Below are positions 33,001 through 33,598 of a stretch of DNA of 64,000 bases, one piece after another. Each line of letters starts with the position of its first letter. Position 1 is the stretch's first letter. Under the pieces are notes generated by a model that saw only the letters and a list, made by a program, of their open reading frames with translations, had not been told where the DNA came from and searched no databases. Origin of the DNA: a bacterium (lineage in GTDB: Bacteria > Planctomycetota > Planctomycetia > Pirellulales > Pirellulaceae); NCBI GenBank assembly GCA_030430075.1, contig JAUIGN010000004.1, forward strand, positions 62,001 through 126,000, read 5' to 3'. Position numbers and translations under genes: made by a program.

Positions 33001-33285
33001 AATAGTGCCTGGCCCCCGTCGACGTGGCCCCCGTCGCTGGCACCGGTACCTCGACTGCACTTTCTGAGTCGTGACGACCGTGAGCAAGGCGTGGCGGCCG
33101 GGCACCAAGAACACGTTGTCCAGTTCTTGTTTGCCGATCCGAAAGGAGAAGCGAACTGGTCCGACGCCGCCGACCAGGGAGTGGAGGCCTGGTTCCGGGC
33201 CGAACGGGCCCGCCGCCGTGATCTGAACGAAGAAGTCGACGTGCTGTTCGACCTGTTGGACGGTGATCTTGACGATTTGTTCTGA
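1..33285 (+). CDS. Giant multidomain extracellular adhesin-like protein (5' end outside window)
   Basis: The frame is open from base 1 and runs to TGA at 33283-33285, so 11,094 residues are visible and the true start lies upstream; a TTG at 49 is only an in-frame codon. Modules in order by base position: FG-GAP/VCBS-like (1-200); passenger-like beta region with 198-residue repeats (420-4260); SbsA-type Ig-like (4290-4940); propeller-like (4960-5670); Calx-beta-like (5680-6600); CARDB-like array (6617-11640); PPC- and IPT-like (11640-12220); FnIII-like (14020-14310); propeller-like (14500-15260); putative-Ig/cadherin-like (15961-18540); YD-like (19760-19900); dockerin-like (20302-20450); BIG2-like (20740-21250); propeller-like (22400-23680); alpha/beta-hydrolase-like (24361-25230); PKD-like (26620-28530); 286-residue repeats (30670-32850). 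The protein is Asp-rich and Cys-poor, which fits a secreted calcium-binding surface protein. No PEP-CTERM, LPXTG or membrane anchor is visible; the C-terminus is acidic and ends in DLDDLF. Role in attachment or polymer binding is inferred; module names are by eye. Confidence 0.93.
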   Translation, partial: QLDVLVANYGSDTLTYLPGQGDGTFATPLDLAVDDGPSQVGTADLDGDGDLDAYTANVDAGSVSILSIEPIAPTVRWVHPTGGDWDVPSHWSTGQVPGSGDIVLIDVPGDVEIRPINTVSLAGLYSNERIVVGGGTLDLDGPSLLAAGLQLHGGQLTGSGEVRLRGASAWSGGAAFAVQGAVTNEGTFTMTGGGDRRLHGTLRNAGVMVNSLSQNLEFDSGTLVNLAGGVFELRSSELVDLAGTNLFVNAGSFIQPGGMPRGEIDVPFHNLGGVVDVMAGELLVNSGGLSEDGAYRVAANAKLTIANGTHTFSGDNRIEGDGAFLLNNDSGLIAAAGAIVTFDFSSAAAELRGSYLGGSGEFVNAGSLSWQGTRLQASGGFSNEGVFTIPDGGDRRISGPFTTAGRVVDRFGGVVEVIDTTLTIAAGGVYELRAGKLDYAGSGRLVNQGTLQTSGSGERQTDIPFDNGGLVEVLSGTLLVRRNGTHDGGTFTVSDGALLRFRDATHNFYGANTINGPGSAQIEGGTFHVTDGSTLTYDLPSPGFRQWNGELNGTGTHHNLGVFQWNAGTVRGDGQFLNEGTFNLTGGDRRFLWGNFNNAGAFEDTATGDLEMVNATFTNTVDGYYHHTRGRIDRDGGFARFDNLGTYRADGGSTEVVVDVVFNNTSTDVQVDSGTLLLQSGGTQTDATFTLADDTLLRFGGNTYTFAGNSLITGPGSAQIETGILNVPDDSTLTYDLPSPGFRHWNGELNGTGTHHNLGVFQWNAGTVRGDGQFLNEGTFNLTGGDRRFLWGNFNNAGAFEDTATGDLEMVNATFTNTVDGHYHHTRGRIDRDGGFARFDNLGTYRADGGSTEVVVDVVFNNTNTNVQVDSGTLLLQSGGTQTDATFTLADSTLLRFGGNTYAFAGNSLITGPGSAQIETGTLTVPDNSTLTYDLPSPGFRQWNGELNGTGTHHNLGVFQWNAGRLRGDGQFLNEGTFNLTGGDRHFLWGNFINAGSFQHTATGDLEMIDSTFTNTVDGYYHHTRGRIDRDGGFARFNNLGTYRADGGSTEVIIDVVFNNTNTNVQIDSGTLLVQSGGTQTDATFTVADGTLLRFGGNTYTFDGENLITGPGSAQIETGTLTVPADSTLTYDLPSPGFRQWNGELNGSGRHHNLGVFQWNAGTVRGDGQFLNDGTFNLTGGDRHFLWGNFNNAGSFHHTATGDLDMINTTFNNLEGGVYDHVNGRIDRDGGFANFHNAGTYSANAGSGQVIVDVSLSNTGVIETGTSTLLMNRGYTHLDGEIRIDGGVLSSSSAVHLQAGALVGTGTFAGALTNSGTIRPNGAAAAGRLTVNGNYVQTAAGRLSVDIGGPDAGTNYDQLNVVGSADIGGVLDLHAIGGFVPAQGQRFDVVTFAIPIGTGQFDEITGNPVADNAVLTPELQVDRISLVTGPDQTGPRVIALGELQPAATSVLVTFSEHLTATSFTVDDVTLTDPDGEVPVTAVVVDNADNRFRIEFPPLLRAGLYTLTIGPDIVDRVGNLMDQDANGIPGDAFTFTTSLIDTTNPAVAAITPTGTLATAISSATVTFSEPLREETFTAADLVIRRPDGSLVDGAGISVTASTGTSFTIDIDPPLSDAGIHHVSIGPEIEDVNANQMTGAFETTWTIDPTRRFVLAEESQFSLAGVSVAGQEIYPSGVGWLGDEQRVVLAGGDRDGTNTTSSVVETDRDGTVLSSFRLPLFPLDGVDVNAGGNLALTKAGSGGVEGALYVVDRAGTQLERVAIDPPAGKAAGIQTLDNGQYLVVNNASAPDIKHFDATGALIASLSLGGRVGGDAEGIGLDPFTGHYFVADDVRRELVVIDPVSTEVVAIIDTGATGLDDPEGIAFDAVTGQVIVVSSDDQAVAFFDRSVQRVELASVSPSITEGNTAEVTLRRFGDLDQGLTVQLSSTHQPLQLPSSVTFLPGEGERQVTVSLPDDTNPQVTSSLSITAGGSTNTGAPLLDSQLDLAIIDDDQIVVTIDVADLVVVGAVAPIGTISIAEPLTAGELRFDLAASGDDHSRFSSGPIALGAITASLFGEAQSASIFQDEVTLTVTPRLMLPGGGSLAFPQFAATRSFQARSDANPSLALSGETTVAEQGAPITLTVTRDDFDFAQPVTVALALSGAVDEASIPSEVIIPADEASATFTLQPVHDGVLDGSQTVTVTATATGLTAAARTVTITDSDAVTLRAANVQLPATAAIGDPITISWDVQNLGNAVTPGGWRERVFLKSSSGSLHLLGQVDIVDALQADGTVHREATFDVPVRGIGGQMTAVVDFSNLGFTAATQSAESSGAVDIPLALFLTLPDGQPASFREDSDGYLDIIGSGEISKSNLVAVSLTSSLGDLVLDANSVELGHIFHSPHLVRVGFDVLKDLLVEGDELATITATAVGYQPATLEITVLDNRPPDLLPGTDIGALTENESYTNTVVAEFFVDDDAFHGDYQFVLTGADADKFYVRQEGDHFELRFDTTFVFDAESTSELAVTVSVKDLGLDAVERFGLLEYTFPVTDVPEPDLVVSGIVMPAGPIIADPATLLIEWQVSNGGLDPVTHWNDRIQLVDENGHLRATAEISQHHTLAAGETATFATEILLPPAEIGRFRAVITADHDDQIEEYAFDANNTSVSSGTTDVMVIPYADLVVDEFISTSGATAGLAQPVDLQWTISNQGIGITDVATWNEEVFIATDPQRGNLRSIGRFVRVGELDVGQSYQRNVSVSIPADLTPGDYFLFLNTGGPFEFLFGDNWSDGIPIEVTDVPRPDLVVTQIENGTTGLEGTNVDVSWTIRNQGPVATDAIWTDQIRLRKEGESTTLVLGTFSVIERVDPGKTLTRTESVRLPDRIQGSYEIIVVTNAGRQLFEKETANNELTSLTTMLVTPQPRPDLRLDANTIIVPDSVDAGGTFSVEFDVLNLGTSDTLAGAQWFDEIYLSLDDRVSGDDLQLGRLPNISALNQNQAYHQVTNSIEVPILYRGEVFVLFVTDADQQVAEWPHESNNTAIVPIFVNPFPLSDLVVSDVAVPGQSIAGATFDVAYSVDNLGTGETNVGAWSEQIWLTSDKDRPNPSRGDLLLTTIEYTGGVLAKGAGYDRQVSVTIPETVDAAQYYIVPWVDPFDQVVEESLAENLNPDAPNDFNGSNFKARGIDILSLREELVYENLQVTPSATGGEEFTVTWTVRNQGNGVSRNDLPDRVYISSTPNRHADGNVSWHLGDFPVPKVLQPGESYTTTETVTLAPNVFGSHIIVETAYDRDETFNNSVTAATAVTRQPADLQVTSVEVLEPTVPAGQEVTVRYQVSNQSEHAVWPETKVWEDQIWLSPDPNFSPSIFGIRDRNRRLAAINISHDPLLQQGGSYSRDVKVTIPEDWEGDVYLYVFTNTRRSRTPLHVMEPRRDPDNGSNAGDLLNFTQKEVFETTGNNLRIEPITITKSFPNLRITGFSAPTTVVAGNQITVDYTVVNDGDQPIEDQGWTDSILLSQDGSLDSRDHLPFDYLRPVIGNSGPIPGRYQKASLSESRTLAPGESYSGQISLTVPHQIAGEFQLILAIDSGIQDSVSRQSSTIYPALLGISVGGDQIDEFSGEADNQLGRTLTITPFSFPDFVVQTPVSVATELVRGQDAAVTYTVENRGGLPFFVEDEWTDLVYLSRDGFLDPAIDILVASRSVTRNQFVGNTYQVTTEFQVPTSLPQDAYHVLVVTDSPGERLGQVPSRVTEGLENVYNGPRDLENFAASSLLEIATPPTSNLQVTSAAISPANAQAGDLLTVEWTVTNAGDEVIAGVWNDGLFLSSDASWDLSDRHLGNVRITPTSGSSAMHLEPGASYTRTATVTIPAVSPAEYRVIVRTDILNQIPEGAFEPDNITASSNTVAIEAETLLLNVTHDFQMTAGSEKLYQIDVASDQTLRIDVQSAAPNTTTEIYARYDFAPTTANFDAQYEGRLSAHPTALIPSTQLGRYYILVRHSGAGDLPTDLEITVRALPLAITDVFTDAGGDGRYVTTEIRGAQFQDGALVKLSRPGIAEVLPVDVLRLNNSRLLARFDFTGLPRGLYDVEVINPDGNTATIPYRFLIERAIEPDVTIGLGGDDIIAAGRSATFAVTLLNRSNLDAPYTVFNVGAPNLGLNDYVLSFPYLQMTSNVRGVPTGPQSSEIAAIPWFNLESIVNDEGQYVTSGYLFDQPANQFSGFSINVLTYPGLIDAARQNLAALQAAIAELVPAAAAELDAGFAGLEGFVDALLEAFGQSLPEGFTSEEVAEGLQFLLTGVKKPAEAFIPFRFHLAASATTMTRDEFIQQQRQLALDLRAAILESTEAPSALLAIAGDPQNWADLYLAALEEADILRAEGDRAPLRENPQVLSLMATLASGILYGPAGTSYRSTGELLAFFENVRQWYGHDHELIAPYTEVSRFDLQEGVVGEVRLSTPPEAADFDLGLTAPTNTIVSHIFAVWPGFDDNFTTQSLQDLIVEDTLPPGVPQPQIDYPDEGTVNDAVVAVAPPQTLLSNGYVPVETPLPWNINFQNPALDGGGVSEIRVTQPIDAGLNQYTFNLGNIVLGDLQIQLPAGRALFERDYDFSQSRGFVLRVSSGIDLYHDDGPVATWTLQALDPVTGQVISDDAGPLLRGDHRTGTVSYQLEARHDLPSGSQLSATASVLFNRFDAYASLPATVRVDSSAPVSELAVSQLSATQNTFEVTWNAVEETGGSGFRHLTLYVAEDGGDFQIWQSQLSERSGTDVFFGEEGVSYEFLALATDLAGNREVPEYGVNVVDDGSGVDLGSLPTFDQSTPVDLGPRVDPADQVSTNPLFTAARQQLESVADSVRPSEFQTTVEPFSARRFAAEFGDSGAGIGPLAIAEDPAGGFLISGGFNRGQLYRFDENGDGGFLTSLDLPIFNLEFDPVGRLWATTGGGPLVQLDPVTGGAIAQYGDGLTIDLAVDPTSGDIYVTSNRGVEVFDPQTETFRQFSRDRNLRFGSLEVDRFGTLWGTTWPDRSQVVRFNHRGRAELVAEFEYDIDSLSFAEESSVLRDMLFVSSNNGPAQDGGRLLAIDMATYDVVELARGGTRGDVVLATRNGDLLLSQSNQVDRLFVATSPVVTAVNPPPESQVPLPVNAITVFFSQPMNADPVTASPNQGPFVSGSVLDANNYRLQSATFGDVEIEQIRYNGADNTVTLLLPPLVTDSFTLTVSDQIQDANGRRLDEPFVSRFLASDDLTSVFDIEFTGIRYHRAQQTVSYEVEITNKTDVPATVPMILTLDPQADVPGMPLGATPSLQGRYLIDLSGALPADQVLLPGQTSAAQTISFLAPGQRRADYSIGLLAQFGQNLAPTITSSPPLTATVGTEYVYPLVTTDPESQTIIYSLIDAPAGMQLDTETDTLRWTPPAASSAEALVTVMAMDSRGAIAIQRFVIAVENADQVPQFNGLPAELTVAEGDLLELSVNVFDDRENLTVLADRLPPGAHFDQDARFLNWTPSYASAGIYDVEFVAFDGLHTVREAVRITVQQAIEPIQITAPETRTVRQGERLRFLVEATGGVEPPQLALANPPAGATFDPNLGQFDWTPSFVAEGTFLLRFTANDGQQQVEHSVSIEVLNANGGPEFVALDGIRVYEGQTAFFITYATDPDNPTYEPPLEDASGELVEVSPGFKTVEIVASGLPEGAEFNPETWQFRWVPGFAQAGSYTITLTATDDGDGDPARALTHTVDVPIEVLDLPLPPLIDAVDDIGLAVGESVSVDFAAEDPDGEQVQFFLESESQGFAVPDFIRFTDNGDATARLQADPLPGDRGEYALNLYAQEVGGIGKATIETFILRVTSDNEPPRIDYQNHVVALVDQLAEVVVTVTDPDEDPLTYQISGLPATATIEPTATYGEAVIRWTPAAADIGVHGANVTVTDSGNGDPAATLFDTGSFEFRVRSSNSGPLLTGDTHVAVDEGERLQLQPAAIDLDGDSLTWSITGLPPGATFARDTGLLQWTPTLTQSGQYSVRFTASDGLDRASHTTVITVNQVNRAPLITPMLTQFGREGLQLTYTLGVQDPDGDVYVYRSIQGLPDGAVFSTSSDTLEWIPGFDDAGTYPIEFTVQDPFGATSTETLTLEIANVNRPPALPVTNLFFRLAEEKTVNLGATDPDEGTTFVYSSPNLPEGAILDGVTGEFTWRPGPGQLGEHVVTFAVHDGQALTRKTVILRVDLEPEAPVVRIELTPSFPVLPDQNVLVTVQASSFNAVASRTLTLDGEPVPLDTTGSAVVRVAEPGKHLLVATATDIDGVASTATSELRILSETDHLAPVVHFDPVLQGVVVERPLQLSGVVNEANVDQWILEIARAGTDNWQLLASGDAGFDGPFYSLDPATVTSGVYELRLSASDLNQRTARDVISIEVFGASPNLTNDGDELFPLAVTDHQLMLSDGTSFDWQRLFLPANLGQQIASGTDFGRGWFLAGRDTDLQTNIRATGAESVGQYAPVSDGTRVYLTLPAGQRIVYTFAPIPVTVGNTTFYRPAWRAVDQVEHAYVLASANAFLRRAAGKFYVVETGQPYNPLNRTVFGAEAFQLSGPDGSAWSIGTSGKVMAMTDASGRHVLTADSGIRFVGTGDSIQLVRDAFGRIREARFSDGVKLIYSYDEPGNLVAVRSLASQDTYRYAYEDGAIAIESRSSGGSRYFAEESGQTVARPIHGDLGGVLAFTGQAVTGSIGASGEAAFTYSLRDSEVHSAPDQRVFLRLTVEGSDLGIPEVPGAALLSREMSGQTQTLVWMVERAGLYRLNLPGVANADYDLSLSVAGDLNLDGTVDGLDTEIFDGSAAAGQQIGDINGDGVQDATDLQILFAHFGVTANQAPRWNEVDPQWMTHVDLPVRFDLAELAADQEGDRISWQIVSSAGGEFELLDDNLLRLTPAPGSTTEAEVWLAASDGFETTEVRSFVVPISDKPLLDIDFQQRLVSLQRGERRKVTFLGDFEDQQDVELPLGYVTATPVDPSIVSLDEQGWLTGRETGTTPLVVARGDLSAATAVETGFFSVNIPTEFRAQPASVTIEETTGAARITASFPNGFLVSSDSHFFVADSRIATVDTSGQVTAHAAGQTWLTVIHANNEARIPLRVVHSDEIRTSGDRIAADGGLFKVDEVELAIGPDALSDEATVTLATLNEQELPLAVPANFAYLAAAELDIDGGKLVSAVELAIPTVATMPAGTEVFFLVERTVAVDQETDEPMWLIAAQGEVDSQGIARTTASRFGGLAADGTILVAAPLVDVALLEIDAYGDPVVAVNDNFARLGSVALSANREGELSFESTLVPYQENAANQITLYKRKFGETISEAVSISQASGPQYTTILLPEPPSIERLPSFSPAVIGVGGQPTAPLLAASFDGGVVEPVFTEPGTRVIKVAIDNYDQISPTLADPSSGQPLIRVDFRMPDGRESTVEIADASAELEIRIPDEVLIGRATFTVSVLRPTGEDPLTGAQRAEYVTSEPMQVEAEESFGYVSKRTAIWRMNVHEAEPVNEVELNESLSREIKVIRQLLPTSDNTVVYAATNQGIAVFDALGQNVFDVDDELEGMNLILEGVDVHALALAPDELYLFASDGTSVYRISLANGDTWQEVDFEAALPSTSVDHVRSMEINSDGSRLFVAAAEPASVVTRVAGRVLVFDIHGDPPPDPETGVPGDPPIAFLRSLVGFSSPSHIERAGNGAMLVTELHRYFSGLTIIRNDLSTDQLELNLGNDLSAADRFTGIVSANLLTRLYRDSLNRLTTFNDPFLRQVIGGQNVRNASNVVLTKDAKYAFVADMYLGTGLLFPHLMQDAVSVVLETFAPIGGGFSNPVYSIQKNLVYDTEFLRGAKIGIVKDPLGDWEYLGATEPVLMGLLDDIELSQDGKSLFAYYRKGGASNIVNGQIKVNDFAHGPNGLFQILTVNALIEAAEAAASADVHYIDPAPEANLSLIAEGGLRQLGDPISRPGEAIYPQESHIRNLAIQLESPLNLASPVAGEEIPTGDNVTFRIEINRDLVQQDDAKLKLFLSTLSSGNGLFPSDLPRARNSEPNETTRLLLTLALGRLAGEAYSAVESAFLDQDPTETQHENQIFRYIEPDELGERASIEIDLPRQVVELLTAGQTYHWGVELTADEGIFRDASSFELEPIDLGTTFNGVTVLTHGFQLDPIGLSTSKPITDGNIFLELGKLVSKAGGGNGEVIIYDKDNGFYDAVTRNKVPSLFTPRYMNKPLVIVNDWRVESDISETGFSEAAADAFFAALMQLDQDHNHQVLDAPLHFIGHSRGTAVNSEIVQRLGVHLKDKKDIHVTTLDPHDFNQPSLDVPVDKVVKVLRFIGLFDPRIGRVVNLATNAANVLGIQYSPVAFADFDDPVVQTWENVQYCDNYYQVGAKLAGRGFTATPDGRIIPNCDSNVYLRKEQGFQEDTLFGAIELGVGGPHSLTEIYYGGTIDVNLLEFGGQPVYRRKSDEGLQLTSVGMPSGTYLKEPWYEVDIAGETMVQTTTEGIGTGWYFSDLGGGADRRDLANAGACDLETTLEELDASLNQLWAAIPVGQSPTPTSRSCIDPLNVPTVFNGDFETGTKQSLNNILSRFTPGLFEAAVKQSSLKEVFHNWFDELLPSFGRERTPAPGLSFQDFVGGIELPAGTGRFFFSYELPGYSFHGGEITDAGPFGDLGSVQLVNYDIGSHLVEHVVKPFYSIVSQTFFDTLIETIVSRELIGINEETGEKVFKWSPDELLTELGQKVFGFVDKLLTDSDQKPDPLQEAFITKGDIDKAVNTVIDLTSSVLGVEPNHGLLVGDLVGRSFSHNWAYIPDAVNALSFKTIGLWSSPFTTEEFEITFENSAGDRVAVPVTFDPGILSSETLSVPVPDAFRGTTARITFTLNPDDQSLLRNSMVIVDDIRFANNDVVHAPEASLEGEEISLEIDFSSDRMGTKSVVIYWGDRDENGELSKTEVSGLGNTRDLLRKHTYRDDRVYQIRVIISSEEAHGTDERSYRHTITVLNENPQLEVTPDNTPAVEREVKEGEPIRYKLTIDDVGVEDLLGVEVIWDDVADGTDVPETIEIDALTVAERLFYDVTPDPDEELNKFTLSVPHIYDDDAASSNHDQRVLLFTGFDDDDGRSSPVAAELIRVVNVPPEIEFVLADEVLEGSELAVELVISDPGRDAFEVEIDWQDDSPVERFQFHIPPDLDRDAGGMFVIREMVRHTYLDDNPTLTPEDLYQPVVRIKDDDMADFAGPVTFDVTVRNVNPTLNASRLGGPAIVNGSAAALLVSGTDVGQRDTFNVDIDWGDGQTSSTGYSLGSNGSFSAVFDHIYNIAFAPGELQVQRTIAVRLTDDDDRSNPQTFTTTVTIENTAGDDLDVFVPFGPADALNEGDEIAFEIGSELTPAETYTVYVQWGDGTSSEFVRNGTTIRDTYRHVLRDDPPTGTLADETELLVRVENAAGTGIMFDHWPYTIHNVAPSAGEISFAAGESSLTGSLSIAFTDPGLDDTHTFAWEFGDGTPVVTTSVSEVDHEYPAAGEYTVRVMIADDDGGELHVEAVVVVDADGDAGSLGDQGGDQPTPAADFGPSAFAARSDAPADASLGGATNGNVAGQEGRAIISESVSYLSGIRRPIVPASDSQFLRFVIHAADLRQTPRHPSDAFEVALLDAATLESRLEAISTWSVTSDALLNIQHDGSVAFADGVTLHGRELTDGRYDTHEPLTVTIDLTGLPVGKEAELYFDLIGFGAADSQVTLGDVCIHPTDLDCENINPIALDDALAASGARVIPHAELLANDFDFDNADLLAIIGTETATTLGTLVDNLDGTFTYSPPAPDFTGTDQFVYSLSDGRGGYDVATVTINVDHAPRVDAGGPYTIREGDGLSLDASATTDANSPVLSFRWDLDGNGDYAEMVDGEQPSLTAAELAALGLNDDASTTVTVEVSDGTHVEIGQTTLTVENVPPTFEAGPEETLPTSVAGLFQRSEIPFADPGADVWTATAHFGDSAAIVPLALDPDGKTFDLVHTYATDGRYTVTVTVKDDDGGQHVDSFDVIVQLNTAPLAQDDHVVVDEDSPRVIDVLADNGEGPDQDPEGNLDSGRTVHLSSPTLGALTNHADGTFTYDPQGDFDALDADDTAADTFVYQIEDTYGETATATVTISIQGANDPPVAEPDAVSTGPSAVIAIDVLANDTDVDGDDGPDNFSLDDVELVSTSGLSTSPLPAGSVSIVDNRLVFDPGTDFDDLAAGGAAVVTVVYQMSDDSGAAATSTVAITVADSTVIDDDGDGQTTAGFVQTGFEGWGNQGFAGDVRESGRGDGSHTATWTFPVEPGRYRVSATWTPFRNRATDAPFHIYDGAVDPANLLATVRVNQQRSPGDPSFNSSQDPRSGTYFANLSTSDDGAPFLVSGSTLTVQLTNDADGNVIADAVRVEVGEPLPEPPELMVTVDGVELADEHGVLDLGDVPAGVASHPREVRIQNAGAGDLTLDPQLIVPEGFSLVARSPDSLFDGTTVPTILSTGQSATFALRYDGGAIGQAAGQVSFTHNDGDDADFQFTVQATSVAASAIVDDDGNGQPSAGFASTGFAGWTNQGYQADVREATSRTGDSEATWTFSVVPGVYRVSATWTKYSNRATDAPYRVYDGDVSPDNLLATIDVNQRLAPHDAHYSSVLDQASGVYFADLASADYGDEFVITGRTLSVRLTDEANANVIADAIRIELLEVLPPAPELYVSVGGVELADQTGVVDLGAIPAGVAGTAREIKIQNRGLEDLTIGATLNLPSGFSLVGSQPETLFHQGSEDTVLPPGQSATFAIRFDGGPVGTVLGTASFASNDGDEDPFEFEVRATIEPSSLVIDDDGNGLPSPGFNSSGFIGWTNQGYGQDVREATSRTGTSRATWTFDVIPGDYRISATWTSHSNRATDAPFSIYDGTPLIDNLLATVDMNQRLAPYHAQYSSVYDAEAGHWFADLAALGNEGIYRVDGHTLTVQLTDEADGSVIADAIRLESVGGLEPLVSGSDAAFMFSQANPDVSLSSNTVGDLSAAVGDGNGISGASQAARNSAWPPSTWPPSLAPVPRLHFLSRDDREQGVAAGHQEHVVQFLFADPKGEANWSDAADQGVEAWFRAERARRRDLNEEVDVLFDLLDGDLDDLF
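1603..3720 (+). repeat. 594-bp (198-codon) in-frame tandem repeats
   Basis: Inside the giant gene, the block beginning with the codons for TYDLPSPGF recurs with its TCGCCCGG anchor at 1621, 2215, 2809 and 3403, an exact 594-bp period. The first three copies are complete. The fourth stays similar to about 3720 and then diverges. Copies are nearly identical in nucleotides as well as residues, so they look recently duplicated or homogenised. Two older, diverged units of similar length precede them (about 430-1020 and 1020-1602), recognisable from shared motifs such as GGDRR and NEGTF. Confidence 0.93.
6617..11640 (+). other. CARDB-like domain array (about 11 units) in the giant protein
   Basis: About eleven units of roughly 120-150 residues each start with a pattern such as PDLVVS or ADLQVTS, followed some 20 residues later by WTVxNxG or WTIxNQG, then WxDxIxLS. 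This is the usual look of CARDB (cell adhesion related domain in bacteria) beta-sandwiches. The first unit begins near 6617; a cadherin-like segment (about 7260-7580) separates it from the ten contiguous units at about 7592-11640. Unlike the 198-residue repeats these copies are strongly diverged, so the array is old. Confidence 0.75.
15961..18540 (+). other. Putative-Ig / cadherin-like repeat array in the giant protein
   Basis: Successive units of about 85-110 residues share a pattern with xLPxGAxFD, then FxWTP or LxWxPG, then GxYxVxFxAxDG, closing with a VxVxNxNxxP linker. This matches the He_PIG / dystroglycan-type cadherin-like family. Eight or nine units can be distinguished. Acidic DPDG and DPDE motifs at unit junctions suggest calcium binding. 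These are structural spacers or adhesion modules; no catalytic feature is seen. Confidence 0.65.
20302..20450 (+). other. Dockerin-type I-like EF-hand pair in the giant protein
   Basis: The segment reads DLNLDGTVDGLD, about 15 residues, then DINGDGVQDATDLQIL, which is the two-loop Dx[DN]xDGxxDxxD pattern of dockerin type I domains. It lies mid-protein, directly after a YD/RHS-like segment (19760-19900, with FGRIREARF and IYSYDEPGN). In planctomycetes such modules often occur in giant proteins without a cellulosome, so calcium-dependent folding is a safer reading than cohesin docking. Confidence 0.7.
24361..25230 (+). other. Alpha/beta-hydrolase-like domain embedded in the giant protein
   Basis: The stretch opens with GVTVLTHGFQ (HG oxyanion-type motif after a hydrophobic strand), then about 120 residues later has HFIGHSRGTA, a GxSxG nucleophile elbow at 24736-24750 with the serine codon at 24742. 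It continues with TTLDPHD (candidate acid) and GVGGPHSLTE (candidate histidine near 25207). Order and spacing fit a lipase/esterase-like fold. Substrate cannot be read from sequence. Being inside a passive adhesin chain makes it the most likely catalytic module of the protein. Confidence 0.65.
26620..28530 (+). other. PKD-like domain array in the giant protein
   Basis: Several units of 85-110 residues carry motifs such as VEIDWQDD, VDIDWGDG, VYVQWGDG and FAWEFGDG, followed by HxY or HEYPAAGEYTV. These are the conserved WDFGDG and HxYxxxGxYxV elements of PKD domains. A further PKD-like unit lies near 29440-29700 (VDAGGPYTI, SFRWDLDGNG), with tandem cadherin-like or VCBS-type units around 29150-29430 and 30010-30660. 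Confidence 0.7.
30670..32850 (+). repeat. 858-bp (286-codon) C-terminal tandem repeats
   Basis: The motif VIDDDGDG/IVDDDGNG/VIDDDGNG is encoded at 30670, 31528 and 32386, an exact 858-bp spacing. Each unit combines a golvesin-C-terminal-like half (GWTNQGYxxDVREATSRTG, RVSATWT, NRATDAPF, ADAIRIE) with a choice-of-anchor-D / HYDIN-like half (LDLGDVPAGV, IQNAGAGDLTL, LPPGQSATF). The third unit has only the first half and leads into the C-terminal tail. Copies differ at many positions, so they are older than the 594-bp repeats. Confidence 0.85.
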
Positions 33286-33328
33286 GCCGCCGTGCCGGCA
33301 TGTTGCGACCTGAGACGTGAACGCCGAA

Positions 33329-33484
33329 GGAACGGGAGATGGAATGGGAGATGGAATGGGAGACGGAATGGGAGACGGAATGGGAGACGGAATGGGAGAT
33401 GGAATGGGAGATGGAATGGGAGATGGAATGGGAGATGGAATGGGAGATGGAATGGGAGATGGAATGGGAGATGGAATGGGAGAC
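33329..33484 (+). repeat. 12-bp minisatellite, 13 units
   Basis: Thirteen head-to-tail units of GGAATGGGAGAT cover 33329-33484. The first unit is GGAACGGGAGAT, and four others end in AGAC (starting at 33353, 33365, 33377 and 33473); all else is identical. Such purity implies recent slippage, and copy number is likely to vary between strains. It begins 44 bp after the stop codon of the giant gene. Confidence 0.97.
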
Positions 33485-33510
33485 CTTCGGTCGATGGTTT
33501 CGGCGGGGGA

Positions 33511-33598
33511 AGGAGACCCGCGCCGAGCACGAAGGAGACCCGCGCCGAGCACGAAGGAGACCCGCGCCGAGCACGAAGGAGGCCCGCGCCGAGCACGC
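33511..33598 (+). repeat. 22-bp GC-rich direct repeats, 4 units
   Basis: Four units of a 22-bp sequence with core GGAGACCCGCGCCGAGC start at 33511, 33533, 33555 and 33577. The first three are identical and the fourth has two changes. The 33480-33510 spacer (GAGACCTTCGGTCG followed by GGTTTCGGCGGGG) links them to the minisatellite. The same linker and core recur at 37192-37296. Confidence 0.95.

Noticed and set aside
33511-33598. CRISPR array from regularly spaced GC repeats
   Set aside because: The units are directly adjacent with no unique spacers, and no cas genes are nearby.
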